Shown here: positions 43,136-51,705 of the stretch, one piece after another
Layout: each line of letters starts with the position of its first letter
Position numbering within the stretch: the stretch's first letter is position 1
IMG/VR virus record: IMGVR_UViG_3300025872_000067
Location: 1 to 56,624 of that record
Length of the DNA stretch: 56,624 nucleotides
Origin: a virus
Strand: one strand, 5' to 3'
Position numbers and translations under genes: made by a program
The notes under the pieces: generated by a model
The model's input: only the letters and a program-made list of their open reading frames with translations
Told to the model about the DNA's origin: nothing
Databases searched by the model: none

Positions 43136-43654
43136 TCACCCCCGCAGCAACGTGCCGCCGGAGCGGACAAGGCCCGCGCGGACCAGCTTCTGGTCCGCCG
43201 CCGGGTATTTGGGCATCTGGAACACGGCCCCGCCCACGAAGGTGACGGACTCGCTGATGGGTCCGACCGCTTCCGACTTCGACAGGACCGCCACGCCCGA
43301 GGCGTTCCGCTCCGGGTCGGGGTTCAGCTCCGCGGCGAGGGCGCGCAAGGCGTACTCACAGCAGGCTTCCTTCACCTCCGGCGGGATGTCGTTGATGTAG
43401 TAGCGGTCACGGTCCCAGGCGTCCGTCCGAGGCCATTCCGTGGTCTGGTCGCGGCCCAGCCGCTTCTTGCCCACGAAGTTGAACCGCTGGTCCAGGTAGT
43501 CGGTCGCGCGGATGACCGCGGCCTCAATCTGAGGGTCCGTGTAGCCCGCGAAGGAGTTGCCGCGGTCAGTGTGGTAGGTCTTGAACTCCTCCACGCTGAT
43601 GTAGGCGTTCGCCCCGGCGACGGCTCCCGTGTTGTCTTGGACGATCAAGGCCAT
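43136..43654 (-). CDS. Head-tail adaptor (DnaT-like domain)
   Basis: The 172-residue protein carries ANAYISVEEFKTYHTDRG and EAAVIRATDYLDQRF, features of the phage family annotated as DnaT-like ssDNA-binding but placed at the connector position. A neck adaptor role is more likely from context. The ATG (TGATG) overlaps the endolysin stop. Confidence 0.75.
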   Translation of the reverse strand: MALIVQDNTGAVAGANAYISVEEFKTYHTDRGNSFAGYTDPQIEAAVIRATDYLDQRFNFVGKKRLGRDQTTEWPRTDAWDRDRYYINDIPPEVKEACCEYALRALAAELNPDPERNASGVAVLSKSEAVGPISESVTFVGGAVFQMPKYPAADQKLVRAGLVRSGGTLLRG

Positions 43655-44379
43655 CACGTCCTCCAGAAGGCTTGATATTTGGCCCGGCGGATCGTCAGGA
43701 CGTTCCGCACGTGGCTCCGGTTGATCTCATACCAGCTCCGGTTCCCGTACCCGGGCTGAGGGACGCGGGACTTGAGGCTGGTGCGTTCCACGTGCCCAAA
43801 CCAACGGGCCGTGTCGCATCCGCGGGTGTTCGAGCACAGGCGGCGATCCTGTAGGACGCCCGCCGCCCCGCCGTTGTAGCTGGACAGGACGAAGGCCCAC
43901 TGGTCCGTGACCGTTGCGCCCGGGTTCGCGGCGATCATCCGCCACAGGCTCCGGTTCATTTCCACGATGGCCGTGAGCTGGAAGCCCGGGTCATAGCGGT
44001 TCTCCCAGGTCCAATCGCGGAGGGAGGCGTGGGCGTTGCGCAGTTCGTTGAACACGTTCATGCGTTCGGAGCCGTCTGGGCGATATGCGACCGTGACCTG
44101 ACCGAAGCCGAAGCCGTATTCACGAGGGGTGCGCAGCTCCGCCCGCGGGTTCCAGCAGCGGGAGTGAGTCAGGCTGATACAGCTTTCCTGCTCCACCAGA
44201 CCGGCGAGGGTCCAGGGCTCCGGGGCTTGCGGCCAGACCTCCCGCTGCTTCTCGACTAGCACTGGCGCGTACACCTTCGCCCCCGAAGGGACGAAGGTGC
44301 GGGCGTCCTGGGCGAGGGCGACGGAGCCGAAGGCCCAGCAGAGGACCGCGAAGGCGAAGTGAATCAGGCTTTTGCCCAT
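43654..44379 (-). CDS. Endolysin, transglycosylase type with signal peptide
   Basis: The 241-residue protein opens with a Sec signal/anchor (MGKSLIHFAFAVLCWAFG, cut near VALAQ). The mature part has EQESCISLTHSRCWN with the probable catalytic Glu, then EYGFGFGQVTV and LSSYNGGAAG, as in lytic transglycosylase/lysozyme folds. It is exported independently of the holin. Four to six cysteines may form periplasmic disulfides. The start overlaps the holin gene. Confidence 0.85.
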   Translation of the reverse strand: MGKSLIHFAFAVLCWAFGSVALAQDARTFVPSGAKVYAPVLVEKQREVWPQAPEPWTLAGLVEQESCISLTHSRCWNPRAELRTPREYGFGFGQVTVAYRPDGSERMNVFNELRNAHASLRDWTWENRYDPGFQLTAIVEMNRSLWRMIAANPGATVTDQWAFVLSSYNGGAAGVLQDRRLCSNTRGCDTARWFGHVERTSLKSRVPQPGYGNRSWYEINRSHVRNVLTIRRAKYQAFWRT

Positions 44380-44699
44380 AGCACCAATCCCAAGAAGGTG
44401 AAGCAGATAGTCAGGGAGACGGCGAGGACCACGAGGCCCCCAGCCACGGAGCCCTCCCGGGCACGCGCGAGCCATTCCGATAGGTTCACCTGGGGTAGTA
44501 CCACACGGGTGATCACAACGGTGATCCCCGCCAGCGCGATGGCAAACGCTGTCCACTGCGCGAGGGTCACGACCATGGCCGGGTCGATCAGCAGCAACGG
44601 GACGATGCTGGCGATGAGCAGGACCCAGGCCGTGAGGTCCAGGAAGGGCGCGAGGCGCTTGCGCAGTCGGGCAAGGAAGCGGGTGACTGCGATGTTCAT
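44364..44699 (-). CDS. Holin (membrane protein)
   Basis: The 111-residue product begins MNIAVTRFLARLRKRLAP and has three hydrophobic spans (about 18-38, 45-65 and 86-108). The N-terminal positive charge and adjacency to endolysin and spanins point to a holin or pinholin. GGAGA lies seven bases upstream. The endolysin has its own signal, so a pinholin-like role is possible. Confidence 0.75.
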   Translation of the reverse strand: MNIAVTRFLARLRKRLAPFLDLTAWVLLIASIVPLLLIDPAMVVTLAQWTAFAIALAGITVVITRVVLPQVNLSEWLARAREGSVAGGLVVLAVSLTICFTFLGLVLWAKA

Positions 44700-45265
44700 T
44701 GTTGGTTCTCCGGTTGCGGTATGGTACAAAGCTGGACGGCGGACCGCGCCCAAGCCTGAAGGGCGGTCAGTTTCCTGATGGCCCGGTCGCCGTCTGCGGC
44801 GATTCCCCAGAGAGCTGCTGAAGTCTCTGGCGCAAGTTCGGCTGTTCCGGCTCCATCAGCTCCGCCGGGGGCGGACTCAGCCGCACCGGATCGGGCCGCA
44901 CCACAAGAGGAGACTTGGAGGCGCAGCCGCTGATTGCCAGACCGCAGATCAGCAATAGTGCGCTCATCCCGCGCCCGGGCGTCCGCTTGCTGTTGGGCGA
45001 ACTCCGCCCGGAGGTCTGCGACACGCTGTTCATGGGCTTTCTCCTGTTCACGGTTCTTGTCGTTGGCCTCAGCCAGGAGGCGTTCCTGCTCCCGTTCCCG
45101 GGCGCGGACCTCCTCCTTGTATTTGTCCATGGCCTCCGCCGCCTCCGCGGTCGCGTCCGCCTTCCCGGAGCCGTAGCCGTAGCCGTAGCCCGCGAAGGCG
45201 ATCAAGGCGACGGCGAGCAGGACGCCCGCCGCGGCCCAGACCTTGGAGGAGGGGAAGCCGAACAC
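44696..45265 (-). CDS. Rz-like inner-membrane spanin
   Basis: Starting with GTG (MFGFPSSKVW), the 189-residue protein has one N-terminal membrane span (WAAAGVLLAVALIAFAG), then a long coiled coil (YKEEVRAREREQERLLAE) and a Cys-containing C-terminal half. This is the i-spanin layout. The o-spanin gene is nested inside it. Confidence 0.8.
   Translation of the reverse strand: MFGFPSSKVWAAAGVLLAVALIAFAGYGYGYGSGKADATAEAAEAMDKYKEEVRAREREQERLLAEANDKNREQEKAHEQRVADLRAEFAQQQADARARDERTIADLRSGNQRLRLQVSSCGAARSGAAESAPGGADGAGTAELAPETSAALWGIAADGDRAIRKLTALQAWARSAVQLCTIPQPENQQ
44767..44967 (-). CDS. Rz1-like outer-membrane lipoprotein spanin
   Basis: A 66-residue product from the ATG at 44967, encoded entirely within the Rz gene in another frame. 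It has a lipoprotein signal with lipobox LAISGC, and the mature part is Pro-rich (RPDPVRLSPPPAELMEPEQ). Nested Rz1 is typical of Gram-negative phages. An upstream in-frame Met could lengthen the signal. Confidence 0.8.
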   Translation of the reverse strand: MSALLLICGLAISGCASKSPLVVRPDPVRLSPPPAELMEPEQPNLRQRLQQLSGESPQTATGPSGN

Positions 45266-45268
45266 GGG

Positions 45269-45439
45269 TCAGACCCCGCCCTTGTCCATGCCCTTGATCG
45301 GGGCGGTGGGACCGGAGGGGGCCGGAGCGGACTTGCCGCCCATGACCACGTTCTTCGAGTTCTGGCCGTGACGCACGCCAGACTTCGAGGCATTGACCAT
45401 CTTCGAGGCGGTTGCCTTGATGGTGCCGGATTTCGCCAT
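45269..45439 (-). CDS. Small basic protein (56 aa) before the spanins
   Basis: The product begins MAKSGTIKATASKMVNASK, is Gly/Lys/Ser-rich and ends GMDKGGV. GGAGA lies before the ATG; the stop is just after the Rz GTG. It may be a minor virion or head-decoration component given its place between head and lysis genes. No family is recognised. Confidence 0.55.
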   Translation of the reverse strand: MAKSGTIKATASKMVNASKSGVRHGQNSKNVVMGGKSAPAPSGPTAPIKGMDKGGV

Positions 45440-45466
45440 GATGTTTCTCCTTCGGAGTTGGTTGGG

Positions 45467-46072
45467 TTACTGAGCAGCCTTCGCCTTGTCGCGGGTATGA
45501 CCCGGGGCGACGGCTTCCACGTCAGCGCGGGTGATGCCGGCAGAGCCATACAGCTTCTCCACGGCGGTCATCGCGGGCTTCCCGTCCTTGGTCCAGTGGG
45601 TGTCGTCCGCCGGGTCCAGGCCCAGGACCGCCTTCTGGAGCTTGGTGTTCAGCTCCACGGTCGGCTCCTTCGCCGGATCGGTCAGGACCGCCGGTTGTCC
45701 GTCCCCATCGGGTACACCCCCGGCTTGCCCGGCTTCGGCTTCGACACCTCCGCCGCTGACAGGTGCCGCGTCACCGGCTTCAGTCCCGCCCCCGTTGGGC
45801 TGAACGTCGCTGTGTACCGGCTGTTGGCCGTCCGGCTGGGAGCCTTCTTGAAGATCACGCTGGCCATCGGGCACCTCCTTCAGTGCGGGGTGTCCTTCCG
45901 GGTAAGCCTGCCAGTTGCGTTCGAGGAAGCGGGCGTGCAGGGCGACCTCCTCCGCCGGAGCGGTGATGGTCAAGCGGCCCTTCTCGAAGGTGTAGGGCTG
46001 ACTGCCCAAGCGAATCGTGCGGCCCGCGAGGGCTCCGGTCAGGACAAAGGTTGTTTGGATGATGGTGGACAT
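45467..46072 (-). CDS. Head-associated protein with Pro/Gly-rich linker
   Basis: A 201-residue protein: N-terminal strand domain (residues 1-60, TFVLTGALAGRTIRLG), low-complexity linker (about 70-135, PNGGGTEAGDAAPVSGG), and C-terminal helical domain (GLDPADDTHWTKDGKPAMT) seen in other phage structural proteins. It lies just after the capsid gene and may decorate or join the capsid. Confidence 0.6.
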   Translation of the reverse strand: MSTIIQTTFVLTGALAGRTIRLGSQPYTFEKGRLTITAPAEEVALHARFLERNWQAYPEGHPALKEVPDGQRDLQEGSQPDGQQPVHSDVQPNGGGTEAGDAAPVSGGGVEAEAGQAGGVPDGDGQPAVLTDPAKEPTVELNTKLQKAVLGLDPADDTHWTKDGKPAMTAVEKLYGSAGITRADVEAVAPGHTRDKAKAAQ

Positions 46073-46099
46073 TTGTACAGTTCTCCGGGTAGATTAAGC

Positions 46100-46135
46100 A
46101 AAAAGGGCGGACCGATCCATGACCGGCCCGCCCTT
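46100..46135 (-). terminator. Strong terminator after the major capsid gene
   Basis: On the minus strand AAGGGCGG-G-CCG ... CGG-T-CCGCCCTT forms an 11-12-bp near-perfect stem followed by TTTT. It sits 44 bases after the capsid stop. It would make the capsid message abundant relative to the genes beyond. Confidence 0.75.
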
Positions 46136-46178
46136 CGGGTACAGCGGGGCAGCGCCCGCCCCGTCGCGGGGCGAGCAC

Positions 46179-47111
46179 TTAGTTGAGGATGCCGTCTGCG
46201 GCGGCAAGCCCCTTCTCGCTGAACATAGCCAGGCCGCAGTACCACTTGACGCGCCAGATGTGCTCATCGGAGTTCTCCGACTCTCCCACGTCCACAACCT
46301 GGATGCCCGCGGCCTGAGTCGCGGTCAGACCGGCGATGCCGTGGGTGCGCGAACCGTCATCCAGCGTACCAGCGAAGATCGTGGTGGTGTTGGTGCCGGT
46401 GCCCTTGGTCTGGTTGGTCGGGATGTAGTCGTTGCGGAAGATCGGCGTGCCGGAGTAGGCCGGGACCTCCGCACCGCCGGGCAGCTCGACAACCTCGTTG
46501 ATGGACGCACCACCCAGGGCGCGGAGCAGCGCCTTGTAGCTGCGCAGGGTACGCGCGTGCATGGTCAGGTAGTCCACCTGGCCGTCCTTGTCCACCACGA
46601 GGTCCATCAGCTCATCCAGGATGGCGAAGCTGATGCTGGAGCCGTTCGCGCCGGTGGTCGCTTTCTGACCGGAGGCGCACAGCTGGATCAGGCCCGCGAA
46701 CTCGTTGCCCGCGCCGGTGCCGTTGATCAGCTGGTCCTGGTACTTGCGGCCAGCGGACTTCGCCTTGGAGGCGATCTGGACAGCGGTCTGGTCGTTGCCG
46801 TCGCCGGAGCGGGTGGCCTGGATCAGGCCGTTCACTTCGGCGTCACCCATGATGGTGGTGAGGTTGGAGTTGACCTTGGTGAAGGTCGCAGCGGCCTTAC
46901 CAGCACCCGCGCCGGAGAAGGTCGTGCCGACACCGGCCATGATGACGTCGCCAAGGACGTTCTCGCGGTTGTACGCGAGGCTGTTGCCTTCGATGGAATC
47001 GAAGGGCAGCACGTCGAACATGCGGTTGACGGTGATGATGTTTTCGATCACGCCAGCAACCAGTTCGTCCTGGGCCAGCTTGGCGCTTTCGGCAAGGGTA
47101 ACAGAAGCCAT
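46179..47111 (-). CDS. Major capsid protein
   Basis: The 310-residue protein begins MASVTLAESAKLAQDELVAG and has the E-loop/P-domain pattern of HK97-fold shells (NRENVLGDVIMAGVG, GTPIFRNDYIP, RVKWYCGLAMFSEKGL). It is flanked by a scaffold gene upstream and a strong terminator downstream, as expected for the most abundant virion protein. Confidence 0.9.
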   Translation of the reverse strand: MASVTLAESAKLAQDELVAGVIENIITVNRMFDVLPFDSIEGNSLAYNRENVLGDVIMAGVGTTFSGAGAGKAAATFTKVNSNLTTIMGDAEVNGLIQATRSGDGNDQTAVQIASKAKSAGRKYQDQLINGTGAGNEFAGLIQLCASGQKATTGANGSSISFAILDELMDLVVDKDGQVDYLTMHARTLRSYKALLRALGGASINEVVELPGGAEVPAYSGTPIFRNDYIPTNQTKGTGTNTTTIFAGTLDDGSRTHGIAGLTATQAAGIQVVDVGESENSDEHIWRVKWYCGLAMFSEKGLAAADGILN

Positions 47112-47234
47112 GATGGTTTCTCCATTGAGAGGTTGTTGATTCAGTAGGTTTCAGCCCAGTCCCGCGTCACGCGGAGTTCGCTGCGGCCCCGGAATCACTC
47201 CTGCTGGCCCTCGCATTTGGCTTTTCACCAAAAG

Positions 47235-47270
47235 TGTCGGAAGTATAACGCCAATTTTCCGACAAGGGAA
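47235..47270 (-). promoter_or_regulatory. Promoter with operator-like inverted repeat before the capsid gene
   Basis: The 190-base gap between scaffold and capsid genes holds TATACT (47242-47247) with TTCCCT (47265-47270) 17 bases upstream. The arms of a perfect 8-bp inverted repeat TGTCGGAA/TTCCGACA (47235-47242, 47257-47264) embrace the -10 element. This looks like a regulated late promoter. No gene is seen elsewhere in the gap. Confidence 0.5.
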
Positions 47271-47301
47271 GCCGGGGCGCGTTCCGGCCTCCCTCGTGGG
47301 A

Positions 47302-48075
47302 TCAGCGGCCCCGGCGGAAGTTGCCCTTGGCCAGGCCTGCGGCGATCTTCTCGTTGGCCGTCAGGACCTTGCCCTGCTGGCGCGGAGGCATGCCGCCGCC
47401 ACGCGGAGGCATGCCGCCGCCCGCCGGGGCTTCCGACTCGAACAGGCGGCCATACTTCTCGTTGGCCTTCATTTCGCTGACCAGCTCGCGGATGGTCATG
47501 GGCTGGCCGGTCACGCCCGAGTAACGCTGGTCACCCTGGGCATCGACCACGAACACCTTGAATTCGCCGTCCTGCTCGACCACCTTGACCTGGTTCTTGA
47601 TGAACGGCAGCAGGAGTTCCGGGACGCCCTTCAGCTCCGCAACGGCGGCAGTGGCGGCGTTCTCGACCAGGAGCCCATACAGCTGGTTCTGGAGGGCTTC
47701 GGCGCGTGCTCCGGCCTTCTTCAGGTCCTTCGCGTGCGCATCGGCCAGCTCCTGGCGAACCTTGTCCAGGTTCAGCTTGGCTTCGCCGCCCTTGGCCAGT
47801 TCGTTCTGGAGTTCGGTCAGCTTCGTGGTGATGTTGGCCTTGATTTCCTCCGGCGTCGCACCGAAGTCAGCCAGCGGGGTCAGGTCCACGGAGGTCTTGG
47901 CCTTCGCTTCGGCGCGAGCGGCCTTGAGGGAACGGTTCAGGCCAGTCACGGCCTCCACGATCCCCTTGTGGGCTTCGTCCGGGACGTACTTGCCGTCATC
48001 GCCATGCTTGTAGATTCCCCGGAACTGTTCCGGGACCTTGTCGATGGAATCGACCGGAGTGAATTCAAAGTCCAT
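47302..48075 (-). CDS. Capsid scaffolding protein
   Basis: The 257-residue acidic, helical protein has a long coiled coil (TTKLTELQNELAKGG, RQELADAHAKDLKKAG) and ends in a basic region (NFRRGR) that could bind the shell. It precedes the capsid gene. A Pro/Gly repeat GGGMPPRGGGMPPRQQ occurs near the C terminus. Confidence 0.85.
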   Translation of the reverse strand: MDFEFTPVDSIDKVPEQFRGIYKHGDDGKYVPDEAHKGIVEAVTGLNRSLKAARAEAKAKTSVDLTPLADFGATPEEIKANITTKLTELQNELAKGGEAKLNLDKVRQELADAHAKDLKKAGARAEALQNQLYGLLVENAATAAVAELKGVPELLLPFIKNQVKVVEQDGEFKVFVVDAQGDQRYSGVTGQPMTIRELVSEMKANEKYGRLFESEAPAGGGMPPRGGGMPPRQQGKVLTANEKIAAGLAKGNFRRGR

Positions 48076-48134
48076 AATTGTATCCTCATTGTCGGCGGAT
48101 CACCCGCCAGTGTTGTGCCTCACGCACGGTTCAT

Positions 48135-48163
48135 ATTGTAGCCTCAGAACTTTTCAGGGTCAA
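48135..48163 (-). promoter_or_regulatory. Sigma70-like promoter TTGACC-N17-TACAAT
   Basis: On the minus strand TTGACC (48158-48163) lies inside the last codons of the MuF gene and TACAAT (48135-48140) follows after 17 bases. It can raise expression of the scaffold and capsid genes just downstream. Confidence 0.7.
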
Positions 48164-50000
48164 GGCCAGCCTTGCGGAAGGCGTCCGGCTTGCGCTCCGC
48201 GAGTTGGGACAGGGTCAGCTCGTTGCCGGCCCGATCCACAAATTGATCCACGTTCAGCCCGCCCTCCCGGAACAGCTTGGCCTTGGTCTTGCCCAGGACC
48301 TCATCCTGGAAGCCCGCGGGCTGACGCTTCAAGAAGTCCTGATATGTGGTCGCCGCCGGAACCCGGCCCACGTTCTCCGCGGCCCAAGCCTTCCTGATGT
48401 CCTGGATCGGCTTGCCCTGCTCCTTCGCCATCCGGCGGAAGTCGATTTCACGCTTGGCGCGGGTCCGGGTGTCCGTCACGGTCGGGCGATTGCCCAGAAG
48501 GCCCACGCCGTCGATGTAGGCGACCATCACCGACCGGCAGTTGAAGTGGGCCGGGGGCTTCGCGTCCTTGGGCTGGAGCAGGGGGATGTCCGCGGGCAGC
48601 TCATTGTCGCCCACGGGGCTCCCGTGGCCGTCCCGGGCGCGGCATACAGCCGTGGTCCGACCGTCCAGCGTGCTCACCCAGACCTTCGCCGTGATGATGT
48701 CGCTGTTGGCGTCCCAGACGTAGCCCCGCGCGGTGTTGGACACGTGGTTCACCGCGGTGCGGACGATCCCCTGGGCGTCCCGCCTGGTCATCGACAAGAT
48801 GCCGTCCGCATAGGCGTTCTTGCGCGTCCCGACCACCCGCCGCACGATGTCGTCAATGGGCTCCCCGTTCGTCATCCCGAGCTGAAGGGCCGTGGTCAGC
48901 CGCTGCTGGTCCACCGCCTCCAGGGTGCTGAACCAGTCCCGGAGGAACCGGCCCTGGAACGGGCGGGAGGTGGCGATGGCCCGGAGCTGGTCCGCGTTCA
49001 CCGCCATGAAGCCCACCTCAATCGTGATGGAGGACTGTAGCAGGTCGATTTCGGCCTGGCCTTCGAGGACGGCGAGCTGCCCGAGTTCGTCCCGCACCAG
49101 GGTCTTGTACTCCGCGAGGGCCGCGGCCCGGGCTCCGCGGATGTCCGTGAGCAGAGCCTTCCAGCGTTCGCCGGTGAAGTCCAGGTCACGGCCCTCGAAG
49201 CGGGCGAGCCGGGTGCGCAGGCGTTCGGTCAGGTCGCGGTCCGCCTCCTCCAGGAGCCGGGCGACCCGCTTGGTCAGGCCCGCGGTGTAGCGGCGCAGGT
49301 CGATTTGGTGACGCAGCGCGGCGTCCCGGTATGCCTCGTTGATGGTCTGGGTGACGGGGGCGGGAGAACGGCCCGCGGGAGGCTTCGCGGCAGCGAGGCG
49401 TTCCCGCATACCATTGTCGCCCAGGTAGTCCTCGCGGAACCTCCCGACCCCCTCCACGAGGAGGGTGCGTTGATCGGTCCCCCCGCCCTGTTCCAAGGCG
49501 AACCTCTCCGCGAACCATTCACTCAGGTTCTTTTTTGAATACTCACTAGGATCGCCCAGCCGCTTGCGCAGGTCCTCTCTTGCGGCTTTCCAAGCGGCAA
49601 AGCCGTCGTCATCCAACGACTGTTTTATGTGAGCCTCGACCGCATGCGCATATTCGTGGTCGATCAGCGAGGACAGCCCGCGGCCACCCACATTGACCGA
49701 GTAGCCGCGATCCGCCATCGCCCGCTCAGCAGCCTCCCAAGTACCCCCCAACCCGTTGGTGGAGAACGTGAGACGTTTGGTGAAGTTGTCGTAATCGGAG
49801 GTGAGCCCGGAGGTATAGGCCACCCCCTTGAACACCCGATCCGGGACGCCATACAGCTTCTGGAGCTCGGCGATACGGGCCAGGATGCCGTCATGAACCT
49901 CCGGGCTTACTCCAATTTCAGCGAGGGTTGCGGCGGTCTCCTCGAAACCATCCGCGACCCGCTTCATATACACCACTACAGTGTCGGGAGTAGAAGCCAT
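48144..50000 (-). CDS. MuF minor head protein with N-terminal zinc-protease-like domain
   Basis: The 618-residue protein is a fusion. The C-terminal half has the MuF motif (STLDGRTTAVCRARDG, PPAHFNCRSVM). The N-terminal 170 residues carry a gluzincin-like site: LIDHEYAHAVE (H115, E116, H119) and downstream NLSEWFAERFA whose Glu may be the third ligand. Base composition near 49.5-49.9 kb is less GC-rich, suggesting domain capture. MuF proteins are packaged and can deliver effector domains; an injected protease is a possibility, not shown. Confidence 0.8.
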   Translation of the reverse strand: MASTPDTVVVYMKRVADGFEETAATLAEIGVSPEVHDGILARIAELQKLYGVPDRVFKGVAYTSGLTSDYDNFTKRLTFSTNGLGGTWEAAERAMADRGYSVNVGGRGLSSLIDHEYAHAVEAHIKQSLDDDGFAAWKAAREDLRKRLGDPSEYSKKNLSEWFAERFALEQGGGTDQRTLLVEGVGRFREDYLGDNGMRERLAAAKPPAGRSPAPVTQTINEAYRDAALRHQIDLRRYTAGLTKRVARLLEEADRDLTERLRTRLARFEGRDLDFTGERWKALLTDIRGARAAALAEYKTLVRDELGQLAVLEGQAEIDLLQSSITIEVGFMAVNADQLRAIATSRPFQGRFLRDWFSTLEAVDQQRLTTALQLGMTNGEPIDDIVRRVVGTRKNAYADGILSMTRRDAQGIVRTAVNHVSNTARGYVWDANSDIITAKVWVSTLDGRTTAVCRARDGHGSPVGDNELPADIPLLQPKDAKPPAHFNCRSVMVAYIDGVGLLGNRPTVTDTRTRAKREIDFRRMAKEQGKPIQDIRKAWAAENVGRVPAATTYQDFLKRQPAGFQDEVLGKTKAKLFREGGLNVDQFVDRAGNELTLSQLAERKPDAFRKAGLDPEKF

Positions 50001-50119
50001 CAGCGTTCCTCCGACTCAGGCTTGGGTCCGTTCATGCCGAAGTGGGTACAACGCCCGATCAACGGGGCGAGGACGATGCTCAGGAGGAGCCAAAGCCCCA
50101 AGAAGTGCCAGACGTTCAT
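50000..50119 (-). CDS. Small membrane protein (39 aa)
   Basis: The product MNVWHFLGLWLLLSIVLAPL has one membrane span and a short charged tail. It is wedged between portal and MuF genes with ATGA and TGATG overlaps and GGAGG upstream, so translation coupling is likely. Function is unknown. Confidence 0.6.
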   Translation of the reverse strand: MNVWHFLGLWLLLSIVLAPLIGRCTHFGMNGPKPESEER

Positions 50120-51648
50120 GACTCGCCTCCAGGATTTCCACCACCTTCTCCGCCTTCGCCGCCCTCGCCTTCGCCTTCGCCCCCACCCTCCCCACCTTCG
50201 GGCGGGTTCTTCTGGGCCGGGTCCAGGTCCAAGCCAGCGCGGCCCATCGCCTCGCTGATTTCCTCCATCAGCTCCTCCCAGTCCTCATCCTCATCGAAGT
50301 CCTCCGGGAGGACCCCGCGCAGGCGGAGGCCGTTCAGGTAGGTCTTGCGGCTGATGTCGCGCTTCTCGCGTGCGACTTGGAGGGCCTGAAGGCCCGGGGC
50401 GTCCATTTCCTCCAGGTCATAGTCCTTCACCAGCTCCACGGTGCCGCCGTTCGGCCCAAGGCGGAGCCAGTCCGCGGTGATGTCCAGGGCCTGGGCCAGG
50501 GCGTCCTCGAACAGCCCAGTCATCGCGCTCAGGTCGCTGGTCGCCTCCGCGCTGTCCAGCGCCCGGGCGGTCGCCGTCTGCCCGCCGGTCTTGCGCTTCA
50601 GGAACTCCGCGCCATAGCCCGCCATCTGCTCCTCAAGGTCCTTGAGGTCCGTGCGGCCCGCGGCGATGGCTTTGCCGGTGTGCTCCACGTAGTAGAACCG
50701 GCCCGCCGGGTCCGGGTTGTACAGCACCTTGTTCGGCCCTACCACCACCGGGTCCGAGTCCTCCCCAGACGCCCCCGAGCAGGCGAGGATCGGGAAGCGG
50801 GAGACGGTGAGGATGTGGCGTTGGTCGGAGGCGGACTGCCAGTGCGCCACGTTGATGTGAGCCAGGTCCAGGAGCGGGGGCTTGCCCATCATGAAGCCTT
50901 GGCGGTCCGCGTAGAAGGTGACCAGCGGGACGTAGTTCAGCCCCGTCGCCCACTCATCCGCCAGCGCCCACTCCTCCTTCTGGGCGTTGGACTTCTTCAC
51001 CGGCTCCCAGAGCTGGACAAGGCCCGGCTCCAGGACGCGGATGCGGCGCTTGCAGACCTCCGCGAAGCCGTCCTGCTCCATGTAGTGTTCGATGATGCGG
51101 ACGTGCTGGAGGACTTCGACCCCGTTGATCACCTCCGACCGGGCGAACAGCAGGCACTCCGGCTTGATCATCACCCAGTACGGGCGCAGGCCCTCCCGGC
51201 GGTCATCCGCCAGGGTCCGGGGTTGGCCGTCCTCCCGCGGGGCCGGGCGCGGCATGTCGATGAGGACGTGGCAGAGGGCCTTGGCCATGCCTTCGCGGAA
51301 CCACTGACGGGCGAACACGTCCAGGTTGTTCCCCTGGAGGTCCACGTCAGTCATGATCGTCTCCTCAATCGCCTTGGGTACGTCCTCGTTGAGCTTGATC
51401 GGCTCGCTGAAGGGCTTGCCGCTCATGGTGTCCAGCGTCTGTTCGACCATGTTGAGGAGGACGGCGGAGGCCATGCGCTCCTGATAGCCCTTGTCCGTCT
51501 CCTCCTGGTGGCGGGGCAGGTACGTCTCGCCCGCCTCGCGCATTGCTTCGGTCCCGCCCAGCAGCGTCTCGATGACGTGCCAGCGCGGGAGCATCTGGTC
51601 ATACGCCCCGCTGGTCGTGGCGGGGCTCTTTGGGTCTTTGTCGGCCAT
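50116..51648 (-). CDS. Portal protein (DUF4055 type)
   Basis: The 510-residue protein begins MADKDPKSPATTSGAYDQM and contains YWVMIKPECLLFARSE, LVTFYADRQGFMMGK and PNKVLYNPDPAGRFYYVEH, consistent with DUF4055 portals that form the dodecameric ring at one vertex. The C terminus is a Gly/Glu low-complexity tail. AGGAG lies 8 bases before the ATG. It follows the terminase. Confidence 0.85.
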   Translation of the reverse strand: MADKDPKSPATTSGAYDQMLPRWHVIETLLGGTEAMREAGETYLPRHQEETDKGYQERMASAVLLNMVEQTLDTMSGKPFSEPIKLNEDVPKAIEETIMTDVDLQGNNLDVFARQWFREGMAKALCHVLIDMPRPAPREDGQPRTLADDRREGLRPYWVMIKPECLLFARSEVINGVEVLQHVRIIEHYMEQDGFAEVCKRRIRVLEPGLVQLWEPVKKSNAQKEEWALADEWATGLNYVPLVTFYADRQGFMMGKPPLLDLAHINVAHWQSASDQRHILTVSRFPILACSGASGEDSDPVVVGPNKVLYNPDPAGRFYYVEHTGKAIAAGRTDLKDLEEQMAGYGAEFLKRKTGGQTATARALDSAEATSDLSAMTGLFEDALAQALDITADWLRLGPNGGTVELVKDYDLEEMDAPGLQALQVAREKRDISRKTYLNGLRLRGVLPEDFDEDEDWEELMEEISEAMGRAGLDLDPAQKNPPEGGEGGGEGEGEGGEGGEGGGNPGGES

Positions 51649-51705
51649 GGTCGGTTCTCCTGGTTCGCGGATTCTCGCCCGAAGGCGAGGACCCGGCAAG
51701 TTGTA

